The position numbers and the translations under genes are program-made. The notes below the pieces were generated by a model. That model searched no databases, was not told the origin of the DNA, and was given only the letters and a program-made list of their open reading frames with translations. A stretch of 64,000 bases of DNA from Cavia porcellus (lineage: Eukaryota > Chordata > Mammalia > Rodentia > Caviidae): the NCBI RefSeq assembly GCF_034190915.1, contig NW_026947503.1:22588532-22652531 (forward strand), read 5' to 3'. Shown piece after piece: positions 1 through 11,286 of this stretch. How positions within the stretch are numbered: the first letter of the stretch is position 1; each line of letters begins with the position of its first letter.

Positions 1-982
1 AATAGCAAGAATTGGGAATTAGATGGGGAAAGCGGTGGGAAAGAAAATCTATCAATGAAAAATTTACTAAAACCAAATTAAATAATAAAAACCCCCATAG
101 CATACTAGAGGGGATAAATGCAAGACTCATTAACTAATTAAAACTGGTGTTCTTGAAGGAAGAAGTCTTTCTGATGTCACTTATGCAAGCTGATTGCTTG
201 AAATTTCCTCTTAGCTCTGTAAGGAAAACTTACAATTCCTTCTGCAAACGCCAAATGATTATCAGACTGGTGTTTCCTAATAATACACTTTGAGGGTCAC
301 ACATGAAGTTTTCAGACAAAAACAAAGAAACGTTTATGACTCACATTTAAGGGAAAAGAATTGCACAATATGTGACACTCCTAGATGTCAGCCGCAACTG
401 CTCTCTTTGCTGTAACTGCCCTACACCGTGAATTTCAGATATTGTGAGAAGATACCACTTAACTAATCAAACACCATTTTTCACAAATAACTTTAGGAAC
501 AGAGGCAGTTTAGGATAAAAGTTCCAGTTGAATAGTGAAACATCCTGGGAAATAAAGTATTGTCATTAGTCCTATTAATTTACCATATTTTGTGTAAGGA
601 TATGTTTACAAAGAAGTGAAAGCATAGATGTTAGAGAAATAAAAATTGCATAACTGATAGGATTCAAGTAGGCAGCAGGAAAGGAGAGTAGTGGGTAAGA
701 GCCTAAATAGTTTCCTTGAGAATCAAGGCTTCTGCAGTTGGAACAGCAGTTGTCACCCTATGTCCTAGAGCCATGAACGAGGGATTGGGAACAGGGTGGG
801 TTGCAGTCAGCACGTTGCATGACTATCTTAGCTGCTGACATACTCAACAGGCCTTTGTCTAAGTTTGTGAAAGACATTATTGTTCTTACTCATATTTTAC
901 AGATTTAAAATTTGTGCTTAAAGTCACACTCAGTATCAGTCTCACCTAGAACACTACAGAGCTTTACTTCTTGTGATTAAAA
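1..982. other. Unassigned AT-rich sequence
   Basis: I recognise no gene, RNA or repeat family in this stretch. There is no open frame of useful length and no splice-flanked exon-like block that I could defend. Confidence 0.4.
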
Positions 983-1177
983 CATATCTTGGTGGCACAG
1001 GCATGGAATCCCAGCACTCTGGGAAGCCATTGACAGAGGATCACAAGTTAAAGCTTAGTCTGAGCTACTTACTAATTTAGCCAGATCTGATTTTAAAAGT
1101 AATACAATGCTAAATATATAGATATAACCAAGTGCAAAGGTCCTAGGTTCAATTCCTGATAATACCAAAAATAAATA
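983..1177 (+). repeat. B1-ID composite SINE
   Basis: The left part carries a diverged B1 (7SL-derived) core, 'aatcccagcactctgggaag', followed by 'aggatcacaagtt'. The right part resembles the 3' half of an ID (tRNA-like) SINE: 'aaggtcctaggttcaattcc' and then an A-rich 'ccaaaaataaata' tail. A B1 head joined to an ID tail is a known dimeric rodent SINE architecture (B1-dID/MEN type). The copy is heavily mutated, so it is old. The exact 5' end is uncertain. Confidence 0.75.
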
Positions 1178-1265
1178 TTGCTCATTAATACATGAAGAAT
1201 TCAAGAAGTTTGAAATAATGGTGGTAGGCTTGGGCATTTTTGACTATTAGAAAAGTCCAGAAAGG

Positions 1266-1290
1266 TTTTTTTTTTTTTTTTTTTTTTTTT
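1266..1290. repeat. Poly(T) tract, 25 nt
   Basis: This is an uninterrupted run of 25 T. It could be the A-tail of an antisense retroposon, but I recognise no body on its right side. Confidence 0.9.
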
Positions 1291-1660
1291 GACAATTAGT
1301 GGAAGAATCTCCAAAAAACCAAGCAACTTGTATGAAAACAGGCAATATGAAGACTTAGGCTTGGTGACTCTGAAATTCTCTCCATACATTATGAGGAGAA
1401 CACTGGGTAAAATTCACCAAACAGTGGTGGAAAAAAGAGAGTTCCAGGACAATTAGATATACTTAAATGTAAAAACTTGGAAACACTGAGTGAGAATATG
1501 GAAAATAAATTGGTATATCATATATAAGGGCAGTTTCAAAAGACAAGAAATTCGTGTTTTCTAGTCATCAAGGATTCATTAACAAGATTGAAGAAAATAT
1601 TCCAGTCATATCAATAGATTTGACGTCACAAAAACAACAATACGAGAGTGTACCGTAGAC

Positions 1661-1718
1661 CAGTGATGGTGAACAAACAACCAACTGCAATACGCATGCC
1701 ATGGGTTTGTCACCACTG
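1661..1718. mobile_element. 58-bp hAT-type miniature inverted-repeat transposon
   Basis: The element starts 'cagtgatggtgaac' and ends 'gtttgtcaccactg'. The reverse complement of that end is 'cagtggtgacaaac', giving imperfect terminal inverted repeats of about 14 bp. It is flanked by a candidate 8-bp target duplication (1653-1660 'ccgtagac', 1719-1726 'acttagac', 6 of 8 identical), the length typical of hAT transposons. The terminal motif resembles what I recall of the SPIN/Charlie group of hAT elements, but that family name is from memory. There is no coding capacity. A second, better-preserved copy lies at 36638-36717. Confidence 0.6.
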
Positions 1719-1774
1719 ACTTAGACTGTCCTGATGGCTTTGTGGCCTGAAAGTTTCCTGATGGCTTTAACATT

Positions 1775-1820
1775 CCTTGTAAACTATTAGTTAGAAACCT
1801 TGTAAACTATTAGTTAGAAA
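1775..1820. repeat. Tandem duplication, 2 x 23 bp
   Basis: The unit beginning 'ccttgtaaactattag' occurs twice head to tail without mismatch. It is a local slippage or duplication event, and the near-perfect identity suggests it is recent. Confidence 0.9.
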
Positions 1821-1894
1821 CCTCGTGGAGGTATAGCTGTGTTAGCAGACTTTTAAAATCTTATGAGAATATGATAGTTTTCATATGGATTAGT

Positions 1895-2330
1895 TTTGAA
1901 AACTCATGTTGACTCTTAATTCTCAAGGTAATGACATTGAGAGTCCAGGGACTTTTAAAGGCTGATTGGTCTTGGTGGGGAACACCGCCCTCAAAAATGG
2001 GATAATGTTTCTCTCTAGGGGCTAGGCTAGTTCTCTGAAGATTGGATTAGTCTTTTTGAGAATAGCATAGCTCTCTTAAGAGTGAGTTGTTCCAAAGAAA
2101 ACTTGACATCTCCCTTCACTGTTTCCAATACATGCTTTTTCAATATAGATTTGCTCCTCCTTTGCATTTCTCTGACTTACAGAATGCAGCACAGACCCTC
2201 ACCAGAGCCCAAGCAACTGTGGTGCCATGTTCAGGTATCCCCACATGGTGAGTCAAAATGAACCTATGTTCTTTATAAATTTCCTGGTGTTAGGTATCTT
2301 GTTATAACAATGGAAAATAAATTAAAACAG
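1895..2330 (+). mobile_element. MaLR-type LTR relic (ERVL-MaLR)
   Basis: The right end has the typical MaLR 3' organisation: 'gagtcaaaatgaacc', 'ttctttataaat', then 'ttgttataacaatgg' and an ending of the form '...aaaacag', comparable to the family's '...actaagaca'. Upstream, 'aatgacattgagag', 'cttttaaaggctgattgg' and 'caaaaatgggat' line up with the MaLR U3 pattern (GGTGATTAGG...GAATGGGAT). There is no internal retroviral sequence on either side, so this is a solo LTR. The start is approximate. Confidence 0.65.
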
Positions 2331-3559
2331 TATATATAAATCATAACTAATCATGAGTTTCTCCTACTTGTTTATTTCACACTCTTTAAGTACTAAGAAT
2401 ATGAAGAAAGTTGTATTGCATCATATTTTTAGAAGCAAGAAATGAGGATGTCAATGAACAGCTCCATTAACTATAGATTTTATAATCATGTTTAAGAGGG
2501 CAAGATAAAATCAAAGGTTTAAATTCAAGGTCTTTAATCCATCTGATAGATTTATTGTATTGAGGAAAAATTCTACTTGTTGCTATCCTTTAAAAAATTA
2601 ATCTTCACAATTTGTATTTAGCTTCATATATACTTTCTCATATTTTGGATGCTGGCAGTAGATGAAAATTTTAGTGGGCTATAAATTATTTTTATGTTGA
2701 TTTTATCTTCATATAAGGATGCCATCACCCAAGAGAAATACAATAATTGAAGAATTGCTCAGCTAGAGAAATTTAAAACTCCAAATAACTAATAGTAAAT
2801 AGTTTATCTAAACTAAAAATACATTTTTAACCTATAGAAATGCCTTTCTTGTTAAAATTCAAGTGTTTAGTTGTTTCCTCTTAAAATGAAATTTTCTCAT
2901 CCCCAATAAACTCAAGGCCTGTGCAAAGACACTCTCACCTATGTCTCTCACTTAGGACAATTTAAGAAATGTTATTTTATTCTCCAGTTGTACCTTGTTG
3001 TGAACAAAAATTGTATACTAAATATGAAAATGTTATGTAGTGCTTGGAATAGGAATGCATTTTCTTTTAAACTAAAAAATTATGTGGTAATCTTGCTTCT
3101 TTCAAAATAAAAATGTCAACACATTTAATTTAAAAAATATATAGCATGTAGACAATTTGACTATTCTTAAATACTAATGTCTAGCTATCATACTCTTTCT
3201 AAACAGTAAAGTTAAAAACAAAGAGCACTGTAGTATTTATGTTCTGCATAATCGTTTTCGTATCAAAGTCTCTTTGGTTTGGTAGTTGTCTGGTTTTGAA
3301 GTTGTTAATGTCATTTGAAATAGAATTTCTAGGATTGGCCTCCATGAACTTCTCAGGTACATGAAATTGTTATTATAAGATACAAATTAAATGTGCATTC
3401 TTTATCCTTAGACTAAGTGTGGCCCTGGGATGTCTATATTCTCAAATCCTTGTGGGCTGCATTGACAGATCCTGAACGAATCTTACATGCATGAATTCCC
3501 AATCTACATTTGCTAGATGTGACAGCTCCTTATTGTCACCTACTGTCCCTCTACCTCTA
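2331..3559. other. Unassigned AT-rich sequence
   Basis: No recognisable gene or repeat. The base composition is strongly AT-rich with no long open frames. Confidence 0.4.
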
Positions 3560-3746
3560 GAATCAGAGGTTTGTCTTGCAAAGACACCAATTATAATATA
3601 TTGGACCCCACATATATGATCTTATTTTACATTATTTATGTCATCAAAGGTTCCTTTTCTAAATACAGTCACATCCTGAAATATTAAGATTTTAAGATTT
3701 CAACAAATAAGTTTGGATCTGAGGAACATAATTCAGCCTATGACAA
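3560..3746 (-). mobile_element. MLT1-like LTR fragment, antisense
   Basis: Motifs typical of the antisense 5' part of MLT1 LTRs appear in order: 'aagacaccaattat', 'atattggaccccac', 'ctaaatacagtcacatcctg', 'atttcaacaaat', and the edge 'cataattcagcctatgacaa'. Divergence is high, as expected for a MaLR older than the rodent radiation. Confidence 0.65.
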
Positions 3747-3747
3747 T

Positions 3748-4022
3748 CTATATTAGTTTCTTAAGGTCTCCACAACAAATTGCCATGAATATGTAGCTTA
3801 ATGCCCTTTCCTTGTTCAAATTAGAAGAATTAAATTTTGAACCAAAGTACCAAGGTATTAGTCATTAAAAGTAGAGCTCACATATGTAGAGCCCAGTATG
3901 ATGAATTACAAATTACATAATTAGTTAATAGTTACAAATTCAGTGATTTGATTTTTCAAATAAGGTCATATTCTGATATTCCAGGTGAACATGGAGTTTT
4001 TTGGAAGGATGTTATTCCATGC
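3748..4022 (-). mobile_element. Second MaLR-like LTR fragment, antisense
   Basis: It begins 'tatattagtttcttaagg', the antisense 3' edge of MaLR LTRs (TGTATTAGTTTCCTAGGG in the family). It ends with 'ataaggtcatattctg' and 'ccaggtgaacatggag', which match the antisense 5' part. It abuts the preceding LTR fragment. It may be a second solo LTR or the other LTR of the same decayed provirus. Confidence 0.5.
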
Positions 4023-4716
4023 AAGACATTCCCACATACACTTAAATTTCATTTTCCTTCAATCAGGTGATGTTTCATCAATGATATTTTTGTAATTTTT
4101 CCTCATTCTAGAAACAAGAACATTGCCTGTAAAGAAAAAATATATAAATAAGACCACAAGAACACAGAGATTAATATTTATAATACATCTTTGGTTTTTA
4201 ATATCAAACTGTTACTGCGAAAGAGCAAATATACTTGTATATATATATAGTTTTTACATTCCATTCCTTTTGTTCTGCATTTCTGGCATTCCAATAGCAG
4301 TTTCTTATCCTTTTCTTTGTGTGTATCTGTCTCCATTATGTAAAGGTGTGTTGCTTATTTCCATAAAGGCTTTAGAATTAGAGAAAATTGAGCTCCAGTG
4401 GACTATGTTTCTGAGTCACAGCTTTCCAAATCTCTAAATGTATTCAAATAGTATTTGCCTCTCAGTGTTGTTGCAAGAAAATAATTCGGCATAGCATATC
4501 ACTTACATAGGAAGACATTGTTGGTGCTGCAGTATCTCATAGTCTGCGGCTTTCTCTGTCCACCTGAGCCTGCTCTGTGCTATCTGGGACAACTGCTAAA
4601 CAATGTCCATATGGATTGATGCATAAATGCCCAGTACACTATCTGCTCAAGTAGAAAAATGTATTTTTCAACACTGGCTCCCTTCTAGGATTAAACTGCT
4701 CAGCATTCCACTCTCT
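4023..4716. other. Unassigned sequence
   Basis: No family recognised. A 104-codon open frame at 4123-4437 (+) is rich in hydrophobic and low-complexity codons and lacks any recognisable motif, so I do not call it a gene. Confidence 0.4.
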
Positions 4717-5203
4717 GCCATGATTTATGTCTGTGGACCCCAAACCTCATGAGTTTGCATTGTTCATTTGTATTTTTTTTATTTTTATTTTTTTAGACTA
4801 GTCAAGTGCAGTAGTGAGAAGGGGGGAAAGAGTAGAACAAGGAGTTCAATCTGTACTGACTGTGAACAATCAATTGAGATAACTCACTACCTTCAGACCA
4901 GCCACATTGTTCATTTGTGATAGTTCATTGTTTAGTGCTTGGATTGATGGTATCAGTGCTCCACCCACCTAGGGGTGGAGCCAGGATGTGATGTAATGGC
5001 AGGAAGAAGGTGTGTCTTGCTCTTTGCTGGTTTTAGGCTTGCTGTTTGTAGCTGCCATGAACTGTGGCCCAGCCATGCCTGCCTGCCTTGGAGCCAAGTG
5101 AATGTGGACTGAAACCTCCAAAAACTGTAAGAAATAAACCTTTCCTTTCCCAACTTGGGCTCCAGGTATTTTGTCTCAGCAAGAGTAAAAAGTAACTAAG
5201 ACA
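4717..5203 (+). mobile_element. Rodent MaLR LTR, split by a Y1 RNA retrocopy
   Basis: The left part, 'tgtctgtggaccccaaacc' and 'tcatgagtttgc', matches the MaLR LTR start. The right part has the R/U5-like end: 'gtaagaaataaacctttcct', 'caggtattttgtctcagc' and 'aaaagtaactaagaca'. AATAAA falls near 5131. The LTR is interrupted at 4772-4904 by a retroposed Y RNA. With that and one copy of the duplication removed, the LTR is about 340 bp. No internal region or second LTR is present, so it is a solo LTR that predates the Y RNA insertion. Confidence 0.75.
4795..4903 (-). pseudogene. RNY1-like pseudogene: Y1 small cytoplasmic RNA retropseudogene
   Basis: Read on the minus strand, the 109-nt body starts 'ggctggtctgaaggtagtga' and ends 'cacttgactagtct'. 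This follows vertebrate Y1 RNA from end to end, with the paired 5' and 3' stem arms, a pyrimidine-rich loop including 'ctttcccccctt', and only a few differences (for example one C to T near the 5' end). An A-rich tail follows (T-rich on the plus strand, 4772-4794). A perfect 14-bp direct repeat 'cattgttcatttgt' flanks the insertion at 4758-4771 and 4905-4918, so the copy was inserted by L1-type target-primed reverse transcription. No promoter of its own is evident, so I call it a pseudogene. Y RNAs bind Ro60 and act in RNA quality control and replication. Nothing here suggests this copy is expressed. Confidence 0.92.
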
Positions 5204-5608
5204 CTAACTTGATAAGGCAGCCTTTACTGAATTGCTATTCCTTCCTATTTCATTACTCTATTCTTTTTTGTGGTGTTTCCAGGGATTAGCTCCTGAATGA
5301 ACTACTTGTGTATGAATTCTTATTTCAGAATTTGTTAGCAAGAAACCAAACTAAGTATCTATTATATCACAACTAAGAAGAAATAAAGAACTCTTGTTTA
5401 TTTTGTGTATTTTAAAACTTTTGTTTATTTTAAAATAAAAAGAATCCTTTTCACTATCCCAGTTTTTTTTTTCCTTTAGAGCAGTTTCTTTACTTCCCTT
5501 TCTGTTTTCATAATATCTATTGTATGCTTTGGATCTTAAATATTCTTCCAGTTTTTTACACAAGGTTGACAACATGATGTTTATACAGACAAGTTTGTTT
5601 TATTTCAC

Positions 5609-8600
5609 TTATGAATATTGTCTCCAGTTACATCCATTTATGAATACAAGCCTCAAGTTTATCCTTATTTGTAGCTGAGTAGTATTATATAGAAACACCA
5701 CCTTTTTTATCCATTTCATGGTTGATGGGCATTTGAGTTGTTTCCAGAATTTAGCTTTTAGCAACTGTACTGATACATACATATATGCACATAAATCACT
5801 GTGGTATGATGTTTTCAATTTTTCTGGGAAAATACTTAGTAGGGGAATAGCTGGATCAAATGGGGCCTCCAATCATAGTTTTTTGAGAAATCTCCACACT
5901 GATTCCCACAATGGTTATACCAGTATACATTCCCAACAACAGCGGGGAATGGTTCCTTTTACCTACAGCCCTTCCAACATTTGTTATTGGTTTATTTCTT
6001 GATGATATTCACTTTTGCTAGAGTGAAATGGAATCTCAGTGCTTACTTTCCATCTGTTGATTGACCAGTGATGTAGAACATTTTTCATATATTTGTCTGT
6101 CATTTGTATTTCTTCATCTGAGGAATATGTATTCATCTCAGATGCTCATTTTTGGATTGGATTTTTATAAGATAAGATCGCAGTTGTTGATTCTTTGAAG
6201 TACTCCCTGTGCAGTTTGATTATTGCTCATTGTTTCTACTTAACTTATGTCTTCTAGATTTCTGTCTACCTTGTCTTCTAGCAGATTTAGTGTCTCTGTT
6301 TTAATATTTAGGTCTTTGATCCATTTGGACTTTGTTTTAGTACATGGTGAGACATAGGTCTAACTTTAGTCTGCAGCATGTGAAGTGTCAGTTTTTCTGG
6401 CAACATTTATTAAAAAAACCCTTCTTCTCTTGGGTGTTTGGCATCTTTGTCAAAGATAAGGTGGCTGAGTATGTTCATAGTTGTGTTTGTATCTTATAAT
6501 CTGTTCCATTGGTCTTCAGGTCTGTTTGATTGTTTGTTTGTTTGTTTTTCCAGTGCCATGCTGATTTAGTCACAGTAGCTTTGTAGTATAATTTCAAATC
6601 ATGGATGGTGATGTCTCCTGCCTTGCCTTTGTTTCCTAGGATTGCCTTTGCTCTTCTAGATCTCTTCTGTTTCCGAATGAAGTTTAGGGATATTTCCTCC
6701 AGATCTGTGAAATTGCTAGCGGTATTTTGATCCAGATTGCATTAAATATGTATAATAGTTTTGGGAGTATGGCCATTTTCACAATGTTGATTCTTTCTAT
6801 CCATGAGCAAAGGATGTCTTTCCATTTTCTCAAATCCTCTTTAATCTCCTGTTTCAGAGTACTATAATTTTCAATGTATAGATCTCTTCTATCCTTTGTT
6901 AGACTGATTCCTACATATTTTTATTTTTTCAGATGCTATTATGAAAGGTGTTGTTTCCCTAATGTGTCTCAGTGAGTTTATTGTTTGTGTACAGGAATGA
7001 TTGATTTTTGAGTATTGAGTTTGTATGCAGCTACAGTAAATAATTTATTTATTAAATCTAGTAGTCCTTTGGTGAAATTCTTGAGGTCACATACCTCAAA
7101 ATAATAATTTAACTTACTCCTTTCCTCTATTGATTTTATTTCTCTGTCTTGTCTAATTGCTCTTGCTGTTGTTTCCAGAGTGATGTTGAATATGGGGGTG
7201 ATAGTGAACATTTGGTCTTGTTCCTGATTTTGTACTGAAAGGTTTCAGTTTTGGGCTATTTAGTATGGTGTTGGCTGTTGGTTTTGTAAAGATTACTTTC
7301 ATTAGATTGAGATGCAGACCATCTGTTCTAATTTTACATAGAGTTTTCTTCATGAATGAGTGTTGGATTTATCAAGACATTTTTCTGTACAGCGATTTAG
7401 CTCAGTGGCATAAGCGCTTGCCTGGCAAGCACAAGATCATGATTTGGATCCCAGATACAAAACAAACAAACAAACAAACAAAAAAGTCTTTTTTCTGCAT
7501 CTATTGAGATGATTATGTAATTTTTTGTCTTTGGCTGTCTAGGTGTGATGCATTATATTTATTAATATGTGTGTGTTGAGCCATTCCTGCATTCCTGGGA
7601 TGAATCTCATTTGGTTTGAGGTATAAGCATAATCTTCTAATGATTTGTTGCATTATGTTTGCCAGTATTTTATAGAGAATCTTTGCATCTATATACATTA
7701 GGGAGATTGGTCTGTGGTTCTATTTTTGGTTGGGTCTTTCTCTGGTTTTGGTATTAGAGCAATTCTTGATTCCAAGAATTGCTTATTTTTCAACTTATTA
7801 AAGAGTTTGAGGATATTGACTTAAATCTATTCTAAATCTATTGTAAAATTCAGCTGTAAATCCATTAGGACTTTTCCTTTGTTGGTAAGTTTTTCACTAA
7901 ATTTTAGTTTTATTTACTAATATTGGGTTATTCAAAATTTTTATGTTTTCTTGATTCAGTTTTGGTATACATTTCTAAGAATCTGTCCATTTCTTCTGTG
8001 TTTTTCATCCTACACAAGTATTTTCAAAACAGGTACTCACAATCTTCTGAATTTCCACAGAGTCTGTAGTGATTTCACATTTTTCATACCTCATTGCATG
8101 GAGTTGAGTTTTTTTTTTTTCCTTTTCTTGTAAAGTTAACTAAATGTGTATCTATTTTGTTTATTCTTTCATGTAACTAATTCTACTATTTATTAGTTCT
8201 TTGTATTTTTTTTTTAGTCTCAACTACATTAATTTATGCTCTGATCTCTAAAATTTCCTGTGGACTTGACTTGCTTTTCTTTTTCCAGAAGCTTGAGGTA
8301 GAGCCTTAGGTTATTTATTTGTGTGCATTACATTCCTGATCTGAGAATTCACTGTTATAAATTTCCTTCGTAGAACAGCTTTGATTGAGTCCCATAGGTT
8401 CCAGTAGATTTTATTTACATTTTCACTTGATTTTTAGATATTGTTTAATTTCTTCCTTAATTTCATATTGTTCAGGAAAGTGTTGTTTAATTTCCGTGTG
8501 TTTATGAAGTTTTTGAAGTTTCTTTTGCTATTGATTTACAATTTCATTGCATTAAGGTCAGATAATATGCATGGGATAATTTGATTTCCTCTGCATTTAT

Positions 8601-9265
8601 TTAAGCTATTTCTATGGACTAGTACACGTTCTATTTTAGAGAATGTCCTATGTACATCTGAGAAGAATGTGTATTCTGATGTTGTTGGGTGGAACACTCT
8701 CTAAATGCCCATTAAGCCCATTTGCTCATGTATTTGATTCGTTTTGTTCTTCACTGACTTTTTGTCTAGTTCATCTATCTCTTTCTGACAATAGGGTATA
8801 AAAGTTTCCCATTATAATTGTGTCATTGATTTTTTAATGTCTATTAATATTTTTCTTATATAGGTAGGTGCTCCCATATTTGGTGCATATATATTTATGA
8901 TTGATATTTCTTCCTTTTGAATTTTTCCCTTAACCAGTATGCAGTGATCTTATCTCTTTTCATTATTTTTTGTTTTAAGTTTACATTGTCTGCAGAGTAG
9001 ATAGCATTGCTTTTTTCTGGGTTCCTGTCACATGGAGTATTGTTTTCCATCCTTTGACTTTCAGTCTATGAATTTCCTTTGGAGTTATATCGGTTTCTTA
9101 TATATATAGCATTTTGTTGGAACTTGTTTCTTGATTCATTCTACCAATCTGTTTCTTTTGATTGGTGAGTTGAGGCCATTTACATTGATGGTTATATTGG
9201 CTATAATATATATTGGCTTAACTTTGTCATATTATTTTCCAGTTGTTGTTTGCCTATTTTCCCCT
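5609..9265 (-). pseudogene. L1 ORF2 (endonuclease-reverse transcriptase), inactivated
   Basis: Translated minus-strand segments give the ORF2 order. The endonuclease start 'INVNGLNSPIKRN' lies near 9170-9210, RT text 'IDAKILYKILANIMQQII' near 7640-7690, 'ARAIRQDREIKSIE' near 7130-7170, and the C-terminal 'WKQLKCPSTMKWIKKV' near 5710, with the stop at 5609. Frames break many times. At the place where L1 RT carries its FADD catalytic motif, the reading is 'YYFEVCDLKN', so the catalytic aspartates are lost. An ID SINE interrupts the RT region. The product would nick DNA and reverse-transcribe L1 RNA in the nucleus; this copy cannot. Confidence 0.85.
7388..7485 (+). repeat. ID SINE inserted in L1
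   Basis: The tRNA-like core 'gatttagctcagtggcataa' with 'gcttgcctggcaagcac' and 'atcatgatttggatcc' is followed by an (AAAC)n tail. Flanks 'catttttctg' and 'cttttttctg' are a probable target duplication. The copy sits inside the antisense L1, so it is the younger insertion. Confidence 0.88.
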
Positions 9266-9297
9266 CTGTTTAATTGCTTTCCCTCTCTGGTGAATTC

Positions 9298-9745
9298 TTT
9301 CAGTTATTGTTCTTGGAATTCTGATCATTTTTATCCCTATCAAGAATATCTTTTGATATTTTTTGCATGGTATGTTGGGTGGTCATGACTTTCTTCAATT
9401 GTTCTTTGTCACGGAAGTATCTTATTTCTAAATTAATGTTGAAAGATGATTTTGCAGGGCACGTCAATCCAGATTGGAGGCTGTTTTCTTTCAGGACTTG
9501 ATACTTCACTATAAGCTCTTTTTGGCTTAGAGTTTGTGTTGAGAAGTTCACCATGACTCTAATAGACTTTTCTTTATAGGTAATCTGTTTCTTTAATCCA
9601 AGATTTTTTCATATCCTTTTTTTGTGCTGAAATTTTGGGATCCAGATTCTTATATCCCTGGGTATAGATTTATTTTTATCTCATATTCTGTTCCTAGGCT
9701 TGGGAAAAATTTCTGCTAGTACTTCTGCAAATGTTTTTTTTTAAT
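9298..9745 (-). pseudogene. L1 ORF1 C-terminal fragment
   Basis: The minus strand at 9300-9554 encodes the ORF1 C-terminal domain pattern 'LEIRYFRDKEQLKK' followed by 'ISKDILDRDKN', just upstream of ORF2. ORF1p is the L1 RNA-binding trimer protein. The coiled coil and most of the RRM are missing because the element is 5'-truncated near 9745. The remaining frame is interrupted. Confidence 0.75.
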
Positions 9746-11160
9746 GTCTTGCATTCTTTTAAATATGGTGCATATCCAGATTTTAGGGAAGGTTCCTACT
9801 GCTGAGATCCCTTCTTCATGGGCATCTTTTACTGCAATCTGCCTTCAATCCCTCATCTCATTCAAAAGTTTATACACTTTTGCCTTTTCTGGCATTACAG
9901 TTTTGGGGATACTCAATCCAAATGACTCAAGTGCTCATAGCAGATCCACAAATCATCACTGAATCAACTTGTGTAGCCATCCTTTTCTTTGGAGCTTTCA
10001 TTAAAAACTATTTTCCTTGTTCAATTCCTACAACACATTTCATCTTCCCTGTGAATCTACAATTCTATTTCAGACTGTTTTCCTTTTGGATTTGATTTTT
10101 CTTCACTCATGTGACACATCTATAAATATGTACTGAGCTCCTACTATTCCCACCTGGTACGTCCCAGGTGTACAGAATTTGACAAGAGGAAGTTTCTGTC
10201 ATTCTGAGGTTCCCTTACTTTATTTTTAACATAAATCTTCTTATTCATAAGCAATAGAAACAACTGTGTTATTTTAAATTGACAAAAGGAATTTTTTCAA
10301 GGACATCTGGTAGTTCTAAGATTTTTAGAAGACCAAAGAATCAGGTTTGAAATCATTTCAGCCAGAAACAAAACCCAAAATTACATCTCAGAAATGGTTT
10401 CTCAAGACAAAATTTCCCTTATTGCTGCTTCTAGAATCTAGAATCTGCTTGCTTATAGAATCTAGATCCTGGTTGTAAATATGGCTCTTAATGCTTCTCT
10501 GACTCCAGTGAATTCTATAATGTATGTGGCAGGTGGATTCTGAAAGGTTCCTAAAATGATAGTGGCTTCCTCCTATTTACATGCTTATGAAATCCCCCCG
10601 TTTCTGTCAGTAAAGTGTAGTGACTTTCTTCTAATAAATAGAAACTGTAAAAGTGATGTTACTTCTGAGACAAAGTTATTAAAGATGTGACTTACATTTG
10701 AATTCTGTCTCTCTAGTTTCTTTTGCTTGCTTATAATGATTAATGAATTACCATGTTTTGATTGGCCACATATAGATCTCAGGAAGGAAGGAACAGAAAG
10801 CAGCTGCAGGCAAAATAGGCAGTGAAGAGATGAGACCCAATGTCTAAAAAATAGCCCACTAGGACTGACTCCTGCTGACAACTATGTGAGGTATCTTGAG
10901 AGTAGAACTTTTTCATTTGAGCTTTGAGAAGGGTGATTCTCTCATTCACACCCTGATTGCAGCCTTGTAGTGCCCTTGCTTACACCCTAAAGCAGAGAAT
11001 CCATTTATGCAGTGCCTAGAATCTTGACTATGAAAACTCAGATAAGAAATATTGTTATAAAACACTAATTCGTGGTGCAATTTATAATGCAGCAGTAGAC
11101 AACTAAGATGTCTTCCTGGTTCTCCTTCTAATGGACATTCAGAATCTGATAAGAAAGCAC
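9746..11160. other. Unassigned sequence
   Basis: No recognised repeat family or gene. Open frames on either strand are short and uninformative. Confidence 0.4.
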
Positions 11161-11272
11161 TTAATTGATTGCTTGATTTAGGTCATATGTGGGTATGCTT
11201 GATTTAATTGATTTAATGTGGGTATGTGGGTATTGCTTGATTTAATTGATTGATTTAGGTCATATGTGGGTA
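11161..11272. repeat. Short irregular minisatellite
   Basis: The block 'gcttgatttaattgattgat' and the motif 'ggtcatatgtgggta' recur two to three times in shuffled order over about 110 bp, consistent with local slippage and duplication. It ends just before an L1 tail. Confidence 0.75.
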
Positions 11273-11286
11273 AACCTGAATCAATT

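Larger units (their letters stand above)
5415..9745 (-). mobile_element. Decayed 5'-truncated L1, antisense
   Basis: Reading leftward from ~9745, the element contains the C-terminal half of ORF1, ORF2 with endonuclease and reverse transcriptase segments in the right order, and a 3'UTR ending somewhere near 5415-5460. The 5' end stops inside ORF1 ('ctgctagtacttctgcaaat', homologous to ORF1 in the L1 copies at 49 and 57.6 kb), so it is 5'-truncated. An ID SINE is inserted at 7388-7485. I could not find convincing target duplications, and both boundaries are approximate. Confidence 0.85.

Noticed and set aside
4123..4437. 104-codon ORF on the plus strand
   Set aside because: Low-complexity hydrophobic translation, no motif, no splice or promoter context. 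It is compatible with chance.
9131..9388. Plus-strand ORF with membrane-protein-like composition
   Set aside because: It is the complement of the L1 ORF1/ORF2 boundary. Antisense L1 often reads as hydrophobic protein.
9744..10095. Plus-strand ORFs just beyond the L1 5' end
   Set aside because: Short, no motif. The sequence lies in unassigned flank.
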